In this document: positions 36,254 through 45,757 of the stretch, in pieces | Position numbering within the stretch: position 1 is the first letter of the stretch | Layout: the number at the start of each line of letters is the position of its first letter | NCBI GenBank assembly: GCA_964549105.1 | Contig: CAZJTZ010000018.1 | Coordinates: 4,056-68,055 of the forward strand | Length of the DNA: 64,000 nt | Direction: 5' to 3' | DNA from: Hydrogenedens sp964549105 | Lineage (GTDB): Bacteria; Hydrogenedentota; Hydrogenedentia; Hydrogenedentales; Hydrogenedentaceae | The notes under the pieces: generated by a model | What the model saw: the letters and a program-made list of their open reading frames with translations, nothing else | Told to the model about the DNA's origin: nothing | Database searches by the model: none | Translations under genes and position numbers: made by a program

Positions 36254-37231
36254 ATGAGCAAAAAAGGTTTTACTCTTATCGAACTGCTGGTAGTAATTGC
36301 TATCATTGGTATTCTTGCAGCAATTTTATTACCAGCCTTAGCACGAGCCCGTGAAGCGGCACGCCGTTCTAGTTGCCAGAACAACCTGAAACAGTGGGGA
36401 CTGGTCTATAAGATGTATTCCGGCGAGTCCAAGGGAGAAAAATATCCTCCACTACAAACTTATAACCCAATCAAAAATGATGATGCCCTTGCGGCGGGTC
36501 CTCAGGTAAGTGCGATTTATCCTGAGTATTTGACTGACCCCTACATCATGATTTGTCCATCAGACCCGGATGCAGGAAAGAATCGGCAAGATTTAGAAAA
36601 TCATAACGGAAATATAATAGAACTTTCCGATGATATTGATGCCAGTTATGCTTATTTTGGCTGGGTTTTTGACAACTTAAAGCCCTCTGCTCCTGCCAGT
36701 AGTTTTACTATTGTAGGTGTGTTGTCTACTCTGTTAGGAGGCAATTTTGACTCAAGTCAGTTAGTACCTATTCAGATAGCGGGTGCTTTAGATGGATTAT
36801 ATAACGACAACACAACGGATGTGTCTAATTACATTTCTGGTGCCGACCCCAGAGGACTAATGAAGGTTATGGACAAAGATGCTCCTCTCGGTGAAACACC
36901 ATGGGCTGGTTATGGTAATGGTGGTGGAAATACCCTTTATCGTATCCGTGAAGGCATTGAACGCTTTATGATTACGGATATAAATAATCCGGGTGCAAGC
37001 AGCAAAGCCCAGAGTTCTATCTGGATTATGCTGGACACCTTCTCCGCAGGTGGAGTAGCCGCGGATTTGTTCAATCATATTCCTGGTGGTTGCAATGTGC
37101 TCTATATGGATGGCCATGTAGAATTTCTTCGTTACATTGCTGATACCAATCTATCTGACGATAATATTCCGGGAACCCCACCTGTAACATCCAATGTGGC
37201 AAATATGGTTTCTGTCATTTCTGCATCTTAG
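36254..37231 (+). CDS. DUF1559-type pseudopilin 1
   Basis: A type IV pilin/type II pseudopilin-like protein of 325 residues. The first residues KKGFTLIELLVVIAIIGILAAILLPALARAREAARR form a class III prepilin leader (cleavage after Gly5, Glu at +5) and hydrophobic stalk. The body contains SSCQNNLKQWGLVYKMYSGES and a C-terminal HIPGGCNVLYMDGHVEF motif of the H-X-DG type found in DUF1559 families. The ATG has AAGGA 8 bases upstream. It is the first of four tandem paralogues and ends at a terminator. The mid-region (36563-36671) is nearly identical to pseudopilin 3. Predicted surface filament or secretion-linked role; substrate unknown. Confidence 0.93.
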   Translation: MSKKGFTLIELLVVIAIIGILAAILLPALARAREAARRSSCQNNLKQWGLVYKMYSGESKGEKYPPLQTYNPIKNDDALAAGPQVSAIYPEYLTDPYIMICPSDPDAGKNRQDLENHNGNIIELSDDIDASYAYFGWVFDNLKPSAPASSFTIVGVLSTLLGGNFDSSQLVPIQIAGALDGLYNDNTTDVSNYISGADPRGLMKVMDKDAPLGETPWAGYGNGGGNTLYRIREGIERFMITDINNPGASSKAQSSIWIMLDTFSAGGVAADLFNHIPGGCNVLYMDGHVEFLRYIADTNLSDDNIPGTPPVTSNVANMVSVISAS

Positions 37232-37260
37232 TAATAACTGCTAATTTTTATCGATTATTG

Positions 37261-37296
37261 CTCGTGCAGTTTATTTATAAACTGCACGAGTTTTTT
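37261..37296 (+). terminator. terminator of pseudopilin 1
   Basis: A 13-base perfect stem (CTCGTGCAGTTTA / TAAACTGCACGAG) with a TTTA loop and a T-run. The same sequence recurs after pseudopilin 3 and a variant after pseudopilin 4. Confidence 0.92.
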
Positions 37297-37368
37297 ATTT
37301 TAAATATTTGGAAAGAATCTTTATAATATAGAAGGTGATATTAATATTTAATTGTAAGGATTAGTTTT

Positions 37369-38349
37369 ATGAACAAAAAAGGTTTCACACTTATTGAACT
37401 GTTGGTCGTGATTGCCATTATTGGCATCCTTGCGGCGATTTTATTGCCGGCACTTGCTCGAGCCCGCGAAGCGGCTCGTCGTTCCAGTTGCCAGAACAAC
37501 CTGAAACAGTGGGGATTGATTTATAAAATGTATTCTGGCGAATCTAAAGGCGAAAAGTATCCACCCATGCAGACTTATAACCCAATTGATAATGATGATG
37601 CCCTTGCAGCAGGTCCTCAGGTAAGTTGTCTCTATCCTGAATATCTGACTGACCCGTATATCATCATTTGTCCATCAGACCCAGATGCTGCAAATGCACG
37701 AAAAAAAATTGAAGATGTCAATGGAAATCTGGTTAAAAGGTCCGACGATATAGATGCAAGTTATATCTATTTAGGCTGGGTATTTGAAAACTTAAAACCT
37801 TCTGCTCAGGCGAGTCAATTTGCAATAATAAGTATTTTATCCGCCCTTTTAGGGGTCACCATTGATGGAAGCCAATATGTCCCTATACAATTTGCAGGTG
37901 CATTGGATGGCTTAGCACAAGACAATGGTGCTGAATTAAGTGCTTATGCTAATGGTTCAGACCCGACCGCACTTATGAAAGTGTTTGACAAGGATGCTAA
38001 GTTGCCTAACAATTGGGCAGGTTATGGGAATGGTGGTAGCAATACCGTTTATCGTCTCCGTGAAGGCATTGAACGATTTATGATTACAGATATAAATAAT
38101 CCAGGTGCAAGTAGTAAAGCACAGAGTTCTATCTGGATTATGATGGATACTTTCTCTACTGGCGGGCCAGGTGTTGAGGCTGTATTTAATCATATTCCTG
38201 GCGGATGTAATGTGCTATACATGGATGGACATGTGGAATTCATAAGATATATACCCGATACAAATACAATGGATGATATAGTGCCAGGGACAGCGCCCGT
38301 TACATCAAATATGGCGACTCTGGTCTCACTAATTCTTGGCAGTGGCTAA
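37369..38349 (+). CDS. DUF1559-type pseudopilin 2
   Basis: A 326-residue paralogue with the same prepilin leader and stalk and the same NHIPGGCNVLYMDGHVEFIRY block near the C-terminus. The central region (about residues 105-215) is its own version: DPDAANARKKIEDVNGNLV and ASQFAIISILSALLGVTIDGSQ. Its ribosome site AAGGA is conserved with pseudopilin 1. Unlike the other three copies there is no CTCGTGCAG-type terminator after it; only a small ATATTGTA/TACAATAT hairpin without a T-run lies before pseudopilin 3, so genes 2 and 3 may be transcribed together. Its upstream region contains a TTTATAATAT box shared with the pseudopilin 4 upstream region. Confidence 0.93.
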   Translation: MNKKGFTLIELLVVIAIIGILAAILLPALARAREAARRSSCQNNLKQWGLIYKMYSGESKGEKYPPMQTYNPIDNDDALAAGPQVSCLYPEYLTDPYIIICPSDPDAANARKKIEDVNGNLVKRSDDIDASYIYLGWVFENLKPSAQASQFAIISILSALLGVTIDGSQYVPIQFAGALDGLAQDNGAELSAYANGSDPTALMKVFDKDAKLPNNWAGYGNGGSNTVYRLREGIERFMITDINNPGASSKAQSSIWIMMDTFSTGGPGVEAVFNHIPGGCNVLYMDGHVEFIRYIPDTNTMDDIVPGTAPVTSNMATLVSLILGSG

Positions 38350-38485
38350 TTGACAACAGTAGGTTTGATATTTGGTATAATTGTTTTTTAATTGATAGTT
38401 TTATAAAAGTTTTCGAACTTAATATTGTAGTATTACTTACAATATAGGTATAATCAATATCTTAAATTATATATGAGGTTTTTTT

Positions 38486-39463
38486 ATGAACAAAAAAGGT
38501 TTTACTCTTATTGAACTGCTGGTAGTAATTGCTATTATTGGCATTCTTGCAGCAATTTTATTGCCTGCACTTGCTCGAGCCCGTGAAGCGGCTCGTCGTT
38601 CCAGTTGCCAGAATAATCTGAAACAGTGGGGGTTGGTCTATAAGATGTATTCTGGCGAATCCAAAGGAGAGAGATACCCACCTATGCAGACTTATAATCC
38701 TATAACAAACGAGGGCACTGATTCCATAGCAGCAGGTCCGCAGGTAAGTACGATTTATCCTGAGTATTTGACTGACCCCTACATTATGATTTGTCCCTCA
38801 GACCCGGATGCAGGAAAGAATCGGCAAGATTTAGAAAATCATAACGGAAATATAATAGAACTTTCCGCGGATATTGATGCCAGTTATGCTTATTTTGGCT
38901 GGGTTTTTGATAATATGAAGCCAAGTATCTCGATAAGTAATTTCCTTATTGTCGGGCTTTTGGCTACTGTACTTAATTTTGACACCTCGGTATCGGGACC
39001 AATTCAACTGTGTGCTACACTCGAAGGTTTATATCAGGATGACTCAGCAAATGTATCCAATTATATTAGTGGCTCTGACCCAACAGGTCTTATAAAAGCT
39101 TTCGATAAAGATGCAACTCTTCATTCCCCATGGTTAGGGTATGGAAATGGTGGAGGAAATACTGTTTATCGTTTGCGTGAAGGTATCGAACGATTTATGA
39201 TTACGGATATAAATAATCCAGGTGCAAGTAGCAAAGCACAGAGTTCTATCTGGATTATGATGGACACTTTCTCCGCTGGTGGAGCAGCCGCCAACTTATT
39301 CAATCATATCCCCGGCGGTTGCAATGTGCTCTATATGGATGGGCATGTAGAATTTATCCGGTATATTGCCGACACGAATATAATAGACGATAATATTCCG
39401 GGAACCCCCCCTGTAACATCCAATGTGGCAAATATGGTTTCGGTCTTTGCAGGAGCCTCTTAG
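38486..39463 (+). CDS. DUF1559-type pseudopilin 3
   Basis: A 325-residue paralogue. Prepilin leader, stalk and H-X-DG-like end (HIPGGCNVLYMDGHVEFIRYIADTN) are as in the other copies. Sequence is a patchwork: 38801-38909 matches pseudopilin 1 at 107 of 109 bases by my count, the region after about 38936 (ISNFLIVGLLATVLNFDTS, then LHSPWLGYGNGGGNTVYRL) follows pseudopilin 4, and the last 60 bases again match pseudopilin 1 (NIPGTPPVTSNVANMVSV). This pattern fits gene conversion within the array. Start has GAGG 7 bases upstream. Confidence 0.93.
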   Translation: MNKKGFTLIELLVVIAIIGILAAILLPALARAREAARRSSCQNNLKQWGLVYKMYSGESKGERYPPMQTYNPITNEGTDSIAAGPQVSTIYPEYLTDPYIMICPSDPDAGKNRQDLENHNGNIIELSADIDASYAYFGWVFDNMKPSISISNFLIVGLLATVLNFDTSVSGPIQLCATLEGLYQDDSANVSNYISGSDPTGLIKAFDKDATLHSPWLGYGNGGGNTVYRLREGIERFMITDINNPGASSKAQSSIWIMMDTFSAGGAAANLFNHIPGGCNVLYMDGHVEFIRYIADTNIIDDNIPGTPPVTSNVANMVSVFAGAS

Positions 39464-39499
39464 TTAGAGACAATCCATTTATTATAATGATGATTTTTT

Positions 39500-39536
39500 C
39501 TCGTGCAGTTTATAACACAACTGCACGAGTTTTTTA
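39500..39536 (+). terminator. terminator of pseudopilin 3
   Basis: An 11-base stem (CTCGTGCAGTT / AACTGCACGAG) and a T-run, homologous in stem and flanking bases to the terminator of pseudopilin 1. Confidence 0.92.
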
Positions 39537-39607
39537 TTTTAAATACATAGAAAGAATGTTTATAATATATAAAGTAATATTAACCTTTAATTACAAGGGT
39601 TTATTTT

Positions 39608-40570
39608 ATGAACAAAAAAGGTTTTACTCTTATCGAACTGCTGGTAGTAATTGCTATTATTGGCATTCTTGCAGCAATTTTATTGCCTGCACTTGCTCGA
39701 GCCCGTGAAGCGGCTCGTCGTTCCAGTTGCCAGAATAATTTGAAACAGTGGGGGTTGGTTTTAAAAATGTATTCTGGCGAATCCAAAGGAGAAAGGTACC
39801 CTCCACTGCAAACTTATAACCCAATAGAAAATGATGATGCAATAGCATTCGGTCCACAGGTAAACTGTATATATCCAGAATACCTGACTGACCCGTATAT
39901 TACTATTTGTCCTTCTGATGCTTCTGCTGCGGAACATCGAAAAGAAATCGAGGATAATAACGGGGATTTGGTTCGTATTTGTGATACAATTGATGCCAGT
40001 TATGCCTACTTCAGTTGGGTTTTTGATAATTTGAAGCCAAGTGTGCCAATAAGTAATTTTCTCATTGTTGGGCTTTTGGCTACTGCACTTGATTTTGACA
40101 CCTCGGCATTGGGACCGATTCAATTGGGTGCTACACTCGAAGGTTTATATCAGGATAACCCACAGGATGTATCCAACTATATTAATGGTTCTGACCCGAC
40201 GGGTCTTATGAAAGTTTTCGATAATGATGCAACTCTTCATTCCCCGTGGTTAGGGTATGGAAATGGCGGGGGAAATACCGTTTATCGTTTGCGTGAGGGT
40301 ATTGAACGATTTATGATTACGGATATAAATAATCCGGGTGCAAGTAGTAAAGCACAGAGTTCTATCTGGATTATGATGGATACTTTAGCATCGCCAGCGG
40401 CTAGGCAGCCTCTTTTTAATCACATTCCAGGGGGCTGCAATGTCCTTTACTTGGATGGACATGTAGAATTTATCCACTACACTCCTGACCCTAACCCTAA
40501 TGACACAGAAGTTCCGGGAACGGAGCCTGTTCTTTCCAATATTGCAAATTTCGTTGCTGCTTTTTTCTAA
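39608..40570 (+). CDS. DUF1559-type pseudopilin 4
   Basis: A 320-residue paralogue, the most divergent at its end (LASPAARQPLFNHIPGGCNVLYLDGHVEFIHYTPDPNPNDTEVPGTEP). The prepilin leader and the ITDINNPGASSKAQSSIWIMMDT block are conserved. Its central half follows pseudopilin 3 (LLATALDFDTSALGPIQLGATLEGLYQD). The 39500-39607 upstream region is homologous to the region between genes 1 and 2, which implies that a gene-plus-spacer unit was duplicated. Ribosome site AAGGG with 8-base spacing. It is the last of the array and ends at a terminator; a hybrid sensor kinase follows 329 bases later on the same strand. Confidence 0.93.
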   Translation: MNKKGFTLIELLVVIAIIGILAAILLPALARAREAARRSSCQNNLKQWGLVLKMYSGESKGERYPPLQTYNPIENDDAIAFGPQVNCIYPEYLTDPYITICPSDASAAEHRKEIEDNNGDLVRICDTIDASYAYFSWVFDNLKPSVPISNFLIVGLLATALDFDTSALGPIQLGATLEGLYQDNPQDVSNYINGSDPTGLMKVFDNDATLHSPWLGYGNGGGNTVYRLREGIERFMITDINNPGASSKAQSSIWIMMDTLASPAARQPLFNHIPGGCNVLYLDGHVEFIHYTPDPNPNDTEVPGTEPVLSNIANFVAAFF

Positions 40571-40899
40571 ATTACTTTTTCTTTTTTCACTCGTGTAGTT
40601 CTTATCCGAATTACACGAGTTTTTTATAGGTTGTATAACTCATATAAGTCTTATGTAAACCAGATTACAGTTCCCTTTCTATGATAAATCAAAAACGATA
40701 TTTTTAAAATGTTGCACAAAATGAGCCATACCGAATTTTCCGTATACGCCGATTACTTTTTATAAATTAATATAAATAATTGAATTGATTAGTATCGGTT
40801 TTTGTGTTAGATTATGTATAATATTGTTTATAATATGTTTTTATTTAATGTAAGGGATAGATTTTATTTATAAAGGTTCACCGGGTTACTAAATACAAA
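40571..40899. other. intergenic region before the hybrid kinase
   Basis: Holds the terminator of pseudopilin 4 at its left end. The rest is AT-rich with no ORF and no promoter pattern I would assert. Confidence 0.5.
40589..40626 (+). terminator. terminator of pseudopilin 4
   Basis: Twelve-base arms ACTCGTGTAGTT / AATTACACGAGT (one G-T pair) followed by a T-run. It is a diverged copy of the stems after pseudopilins 1 and 3. Confidence 0.88.
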
Positions 40900-43878
40900 A
40901 TGATACTATCTCCAAAGGATAATCGAAAACGGTTTGTTAATTTTTATAAAAGTTTACCTATTGTTCAGCAACTTTTTGTTCTGGCGCTTGTTTCCACAGG
41001 GATAGCATTACTTACCGCATGTCTAATTTTTTATATATTCAATATTGCACTTTTAAGACATTCGCTGGAATCTGAACTTGCGATTATTGCCCACCATTTA
41101 GATGAACATCTTTCTGAACTTCTTGAAAAAGGAGATGTTTCAACTGACCAGATTCAAAAAGAGTTAAATTTATTAAAAAATGATGATAAGATTATAATGG
41201 CATGTCTCTATAATCGAGAAGGAAAAATAGTTGCTAAATATTATAAAGGAGATGATATTCCTTCCTTTCCAATAGCACCAGCGTATTCCGGGTTTTATAA
41301 CTATAAAGATTACTTCTGTCTTTATTTTCCTATAACACAAACGATAGAGGGGGATTTTATCCCCAGATTAGATATAACCAAAGAGAAATTACCCCTCTTA
41401 TTTTTAGCGATAGATAAATCGGTATATTACCAGCGGCTGTTAATATTTGGTATGGTTGTTCTCAGTGTTTTTCTGCTGAGTTCGCTTATTGCGTTTTTAG
41501 TCTCCCATATACTTCATCCTGTTATTTCTCGACCGATTGAGCACCTTTCTCGATTAGCCCAACGAATTTCTCAGGATAAAGATTATTCAATCCGTGCCGT
41601 GAAGTATACGGCGAATGAATTGGGTATCCTTACTGATGAATTTAATGAGATGCTTAACCAGATAGAAATTAAGGACCAGAAATTACGAAATGTGAACAAG
41701 GAGTTGCAGGAAAAAATAAGTGTCCGAACGAAAGAACTGGAGGAAGAGGTTAGATTACATCAGAGGACTTCTGAACTTTTACAAAAAGAGATAAAAGAGA
41801 GAATACGCGTAGAAAAAGAACTTAAGACAGCCAAAGAACAGGCAGAACTACGAACACAGATAAAAAGTGATTTTCTTGCAAATTGTAGTCACGAGATACG
41901 AACACCGATGACAGGTATTTTGGGTATGTCGGAACTCCTTCTACAATCTGACCTAACAGAGATACAACAGCGACAGGTAGAAGTTATTAATCGTTCTGGA
42001 AAAGCACTGTTGCGTCTTATTGGTGATATTTTAGATTATTCCAAAATTGAGGCTGGACATATTGAAATTGAACCGATTTCTTTTGACTTGCAGGTACTTT
42101 GTGAGGATGTTATCGAATTAATGACTCCTTTAGCCGCGAACAAGGGGATTTCTCTTTACCTGCGATATGTTCCCAATTGTCCCAAACGGCTTATCGGAGA
42201 TGCAGGGCGCATCCGTCAGATATTGACGAATCTGATTAGCAATGGAATTAAATTTACTCACCATGGACATGTTTTAGTTGTAGTAAAATGTGAAGGAACG
42301 ACGGAGGATAAAGCGGCTATTTCTATTAATGTAGAAGATACAGGCATTGGAGCACCTCAAGGGAAATTGGAAGAAATTTTTGAACGCTATCAACAAGCCG
42401 ATGCTCTTATTGCTAAAGAATATGGCGGAACAGGTTTGGGGCTGGCGATTTGCAAATTATTGGTAGATGCCATGGGCGGTTCGATTACCGTGCGTTCAAA
42501 GGAAAAAGAAGGGTCTTGCTTTAATATTTCGCTCATATTACCCATAGATACGAGCAAAACGGTTACTACTTTTCTATCGCCTAGAGAACACTTAAAAGGG
42601 GTTCGCGTACTCATTGTTGACCAGAGTCCTATTAATAGAAATGTTCTTGCTGAACAACTTCAGTCCTGGAACATGAATGTAGGTATTGCTGGTTCCAGTG
42701 TAGAAGCCTTAAACTGTTTAAAGGAAGGTATAAAAGAAGGAAAACCTTATCAAATATGTCTGATTGACGACCAGATGCCCGGAATTCAGGGAGAATCCTT
42801 AGGAAGAACTATTAAGCAAGATAAACAAATTGAGGATACAGTTTTAGTTCTTCTAACTCCTTTTGGTATGAAGGGGGAAGCAAATCGTTTGTTTGAACTT
42901 GGATTTGCTGCTTATCTTACCCGTCCTATTCGTCAAAGCGAGTTAATGGATGCTCTGGCAACTATCTGGTTGTCACATATTAGAGGGGAGCCCCTATCCC
43001 TTGTTACCCGCCATACCATATTTGAACAAAGGGAAACAAAGAAGGAAAAAGGCACCTTCCATGCGCAGGTATTATTAGCAGAAGATAACTTTGTCAATCA
43101 GCAAGTTACCACGGAGATATTAAAAAGTTTCGGTTGTGAAGTCACTGTTGCTGTAGATGGGCATGAAGCCATAGAATGGACGAAACGAAAACGATTTGAT
43201 TTGATATTTATGGATGGTGAAATGCCCCGGGTAGATGGCTTTACTGCTACACGAGAAATACGGCATGCTGAGCCTCCAGGAACACACTTTCCTATCATTG
43301 CTCTTACTGCACATGCCTTGCGGGGAGACCGAGAACGCTGTTTAGCCGCGGGAATGGATGATTATATTTCAAAGCCGGTAGAATCTGAAAAAGTTTTTGA
43401 ACTCTTAAAGAAATGGCTCGGAGAACCGAAAGGAGAGGCTGCAAAAGGACCTATTGTATCTGAATATCCAGAGGAAATAGGAGAAATAGATTTAGCCACA
43501 TTGCCCACCTTTGATTTGAAACGAGCCTTAGAAATTACGGGAGGAAAGATTCATACTGTGCGTCGAATTACCACAGTGTTCATACAATATATGCCTGCCC
43601 GAATTGAGGAAATGGAAAAGGTATGCGAAGAACAAAAATATGATGAGTTAACACGCCTTATTCATTCTTTATCGGGAGCCGCTTCGTCTATTGCGGCACA
43701 AAAGTTAGCTTATATTGTGCAAAATCTGGAACAGGAACTTCGGAATGGCGAGTTTAATAATATTAAAGAAAAAATTGAGGTTATACAAAAAGAATTTGCA
43801 GAATTGAAATACATATTAGAACACTTCCAATGGGATGAAATCGAGACAGAGGATACAAAACCGGATTCTGTTCTCTAA
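40900..43878 (+). CDS. hybrid sensor histidine kinase with two receivers and HPt
   Basis: A 992-residue membrane phosphorelay protein. It has transmembrane helices at about 27-50 and 186-206 flanking a periplasmic sensor of unrecognised type, a HAMP domain (about 207-262) and a coiled coil to about 320. The HisKA domain has His331 in SHEIRTP, followed by an HATPase (NLISNGIKFT, GTGLGLAI), receiver 1 (Asp623), receiver 2 (Asp772 in MDGEMP, with YISKP intact) and an HPt domain with His922 in HSLSGAA. Receiver 1 has lost part of the acidic pair (VDQS) and the conserved Lys (TRP for KP), so it is probably a pseudo-receiver. The layout resembles BarA-type kinases. Its output regulator is not in the window. 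Confidence 0.95.
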   Translation: MILSPKDNRKRFVNFYKSLPIVQQLFVLALVSTGIALLTACLIFYIFNIALLRHSLESELAIIAHHLDEHLSELLEKGDVSTDQIQKELNLLKNDDKIIMACLYNREGKIVAKYYKGDDIPSFPIAPAYSGFYNYKDYFCLYFPITQTIEGDFIPRLDITKEKLPLLFLAIDKSVYYQRLLIFGMVVLSVFLLSSLIAFLVSHILHPVISRPIEHLSRLAQRISQDKDYSIRAVKYTANELGILTDEFNEMLNQIEIKDQKLRNVNKELQEKISVRTKELEEEVRLHQRTSELLQKEIKERIRVEKELKTAKEQAELRTQIKSDFLANCSHEIRTPMTGILGMSELLLQSDLTEIQQRQVEVINRSGKALLRLIGDILDYSKIEAGHIEIEPISFDLQVLCEDVIELMTPLAANKGISLYLRYVPNCPKRLIGDAGRIRQILTNLISNGIKFTHHGHVLVVVKCEGTTEDKAAISINVEDTGIGAPQGKLEEIFERYQQADALIAKEYGGTGLGLAICKLLVDAMGGSITVRSKEKEGSCFNISLILPIDTSKTVTTFLSPREHLKGVRVLIVDQSPINRNVLAEQLQSWNMNVGIAGSSVEALNCLKEGIKEGKPYQICLIDDQMPGIQGESLGRTIKQDKQIEDTVLVLLTPFGMKGEANRLFELGFAAYLTRPIRQSELMDALATIWLSHIRGEPLSLVTRHTIFEQRETKKEKGTFHAQVLLAEDNFVNQQVTTEILKSFGCEVTVAVDGHEAIEWTKRKRFDLIFMDGEMPRVDGFTATREIRHAEPPGTHFPIIALTAHALRGDRERCLAAGMDDYISKPVESEKVFELLKKWLGEPKGEAAKGPIVSEYPEEIGEIDLATLPTFDLKRALEITGGKIHTVRRITTVFIQYMPARIEEMEKVCEEQKYDELTRLIHSLSGAASSIAAQKLAYIVQNLEQELRNGEFNNIKEKIEVIQKEFAELKYILEHFQWDEIETEDTKPDSVL

Positions 43879-43999
43879 TACTTGATTTAATCTGCATTTT
43901 ATTTTAGTTGCCTTATCCTGTCAAATTGTGGCATATTTACTCCTAACTTAATATGAGAAAACAAAGTAATTTTTTTGCAAACTGTATGGAGAAATTAGT

Positions 44000-44488
44000 A
44001 TGAGTGAATATAAAAGGCCTACATGGGACGAGTATTTCATGGAAGTTGCACGCACAATTGCAAAACGAGCCACCTGTGACCGCGGAAGAAGTGGATGTGT
44101 TGTCGCCAGGGATAAACAAATCCTTGTAACGGGTTATGTAGGTTCTCCTGTGGGTTTCCCGCACTGTGACGAGGTAGGACATCAATTAAAAAAGACGGTT
44201 CATGAAGATGGGACTATTACGCAGCACTGTGTTCGCACAGTTCACGCAGAGCAAAACGCAATATGCCAGGCAGCACGGTTAGGTATCAGCATTCAAGGCG
44301 GCACACTTTATTGTAGAATGACACCCTGTCGGACCTGTGCGATGTTGCTTATTAATTGTGGCATTGTTCGTGTAGTATGCGAACGACAATACCACGCTGG
44401 AGCCGAATCTGAAGAAATGTTCAGACAGGCAGGCATCCAACTCGAATATGTATATCCTGACGAAGTAGAGTCGTATAAGAATCAGTGA
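44000..44488 (+). CDS. dCMP deaminase family protein
   Basis: A zinc-dependent cytidine/deoxycytidylate deaminase of 162 residues. It has the HAE motif (VHAEQNAICQAAR) and the PCRTC motif that supplies the two zinc cysteines. Near the start is GRSGCVVARDKQILVTGYVGSP, typical of the ComEB/dCMP deaminase group. This would convert dCMP to dUMP for dTTP synthesis. ATG follows GGAGAA. It converges on the DegT aminotransferase, the stops only two bases apart. Substrate (dCMP rather than another deaminase target) is inferred from family pattern. Confidence 0.9.
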   Translation: MSEYKRPTWDEYFMEVARTIAKRATCDRGRSGCVVARDKQILVTGYVGSPVGFPHCDEVGHQLKKTVHEDGTITQHCVRTVHAEQNAICQAARLGISIQGGTLYCRMTPCRTCAMLLINCGIVRVVCERQYHAGAESEEMFRQAGIQLEYVYPDEVESYKNQ

Positions 44489-44490
44489 TT

Positions 44491-45699
44491 CTATTTTCCT
44501 TTGTTATCGCGTGCTTCCTTGCTAACTGTAGCGAGAGCATCTACAAGATAATCCATTGCTTCATGTGTTAATCGCGGGTGAACAGGAAGAGTTACCAGAG
44601 TTTGAGCTAACTCTTCTGCAACTGGGAACTGACCGCGTTTGAAGCCACGCTTTTGAAAGGCTGTACTCCAATGAAGTGGAATGTAATGAATTCCCAACTT
44701 GATATTGTATTTCTCTTTCATAACCCATAATAAATCTTCTTTCGTCATGCCAAACTCTTCTGGAATAAGCCGAATGGGGTAGAGATGAAATACATTGGTT
44801 CGGTCGGCTGGAGTCGTCGGGGTAATAATACCGGGAATTGTCTTCAGGGCTTGCGTTAAATATTCCGCATTCTCTTTCCGCTTCTGATTATGTCCATCTA
44901 ATTTTTTCAGTTGAATCATACCTACACCTGCCTGAATATCTGTCATACGAAAGTTATAAGCACAGTCATCAAAATCTTGCCACCAGAATCGTTTCCCTTT
45001 GGGAAATTTATTCTCGTCTAACAGACAGTATTTAGTGGTCGGAGCATAGACACGCGTTGCATGAGAACGATATAAGGACACACGCTCAAACAGATTTGGG
45101 TCGGAAGTCGTTACCATACCTCCTTCACCTAAGGTAGACATATTCTTCTGCTCGTGAAAACTGAAACAGCCCAGAGCACCAATATTACCTGTTTTTTTGC
45201 CCTTATACTCCGCACCAATCGCATGGCAGGCATCTTCTACTACGGAGAATGAATATTTATCTCCCAATTTTAGTAACGGGTCCATATCGCACGGAAGTCC
45301 ATACAAATGAACCGGAGCAACTACTTTCGTATTTTCTGTAAGGTTTGCTTCAACCTGCGACATATCCATGTTGTAAGTGTTTATGTCCACATCCACAAAA
45401 TCCACTTCAGCACCTAAGGTAACCGCAGAGGCAGGTGTGGCAATCCATGTGATAGGCGTTGTCAGTACGCGTGTCCCGGGTCCAACACCAAGAGCCAACA
45501 TGGACAAAAACAAAGCAGATGTCCCGTTAGTAACTGTGCGGGCATACTTGCTGCCAATATACTGGGCAAATTCTTTTTCAAATTCCAGACAGTAATTACC
45601 ACAGGTCGGTGCATTTTCACGAATAATTTTTAGAGCCATTTCTTCTTCTTCGGGTCCATAAATTGTGCCAAAACGAATTTCTAAATCATACGGAGCCAT
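44491..45699 (-). CDS. DegT/DnrJ/EryC1/StrS aminotransferase
   Basis: A PLP-dependent sugar aminotransferase of 402 residues, used in making amino sugars for surface polysaccharides or antibiotics. Motifs: NGTSALFLSMLALGVG, TTPITWIATPAS, VEDACHAIGAEYKGKKTGN, and the PLP lysine in SFHEQKNMSTLGEGGM. It lies downstream of a truncated RmlD-like gene on the same strand, separated by a tandem repeat and the assembly gap, so the two probably form a nucleotide-sugar pair. It is clearly distinct in sequence from the DegT domain of the fusion at 19118-21298. Confidence 0.93.
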   Translation of the reverse strand: MAPYDLEIRFGTIYGPEEEEMALKIIRENAPTCGNYCLEFEKEFAQYIGSKYARTVTNGTSALFLSMLALGVGPGTRVLTTPITWIATPASAVTLGAEVDFVDVDINTYNMDMSQVEANLTENTKVVAPVHLYGLPCDMDPLLKLGDKYSFSVVEDACHAIGAEYKGKKTGNIGALGCFSFHEQKNMSTLGEGGMVTTSDPNLFERVSLYRSHATRVYAPTTKYCLLDENKFPKGKRFWWQDFDDCAYNFRMTDIQAGVGMIQLKKLDGHNQKRKENAEYLTQALKTIPGIITPTTPADRTNVFHLYPIRLIPEEFGMTKEDLLWVMKEKYNIKLGIHYIPLHWSTAFQKRGFKRGQFPVAEELAQTLVTLPVHPRLTHEAMDYLVDALATVSKEARDNKGK

Positions 45700-45757
45700 A
45701 AAACTATCCTTTATAGTTAGAGTTTTTCAACTTTTATTTTACCAGCAATATCATAGG

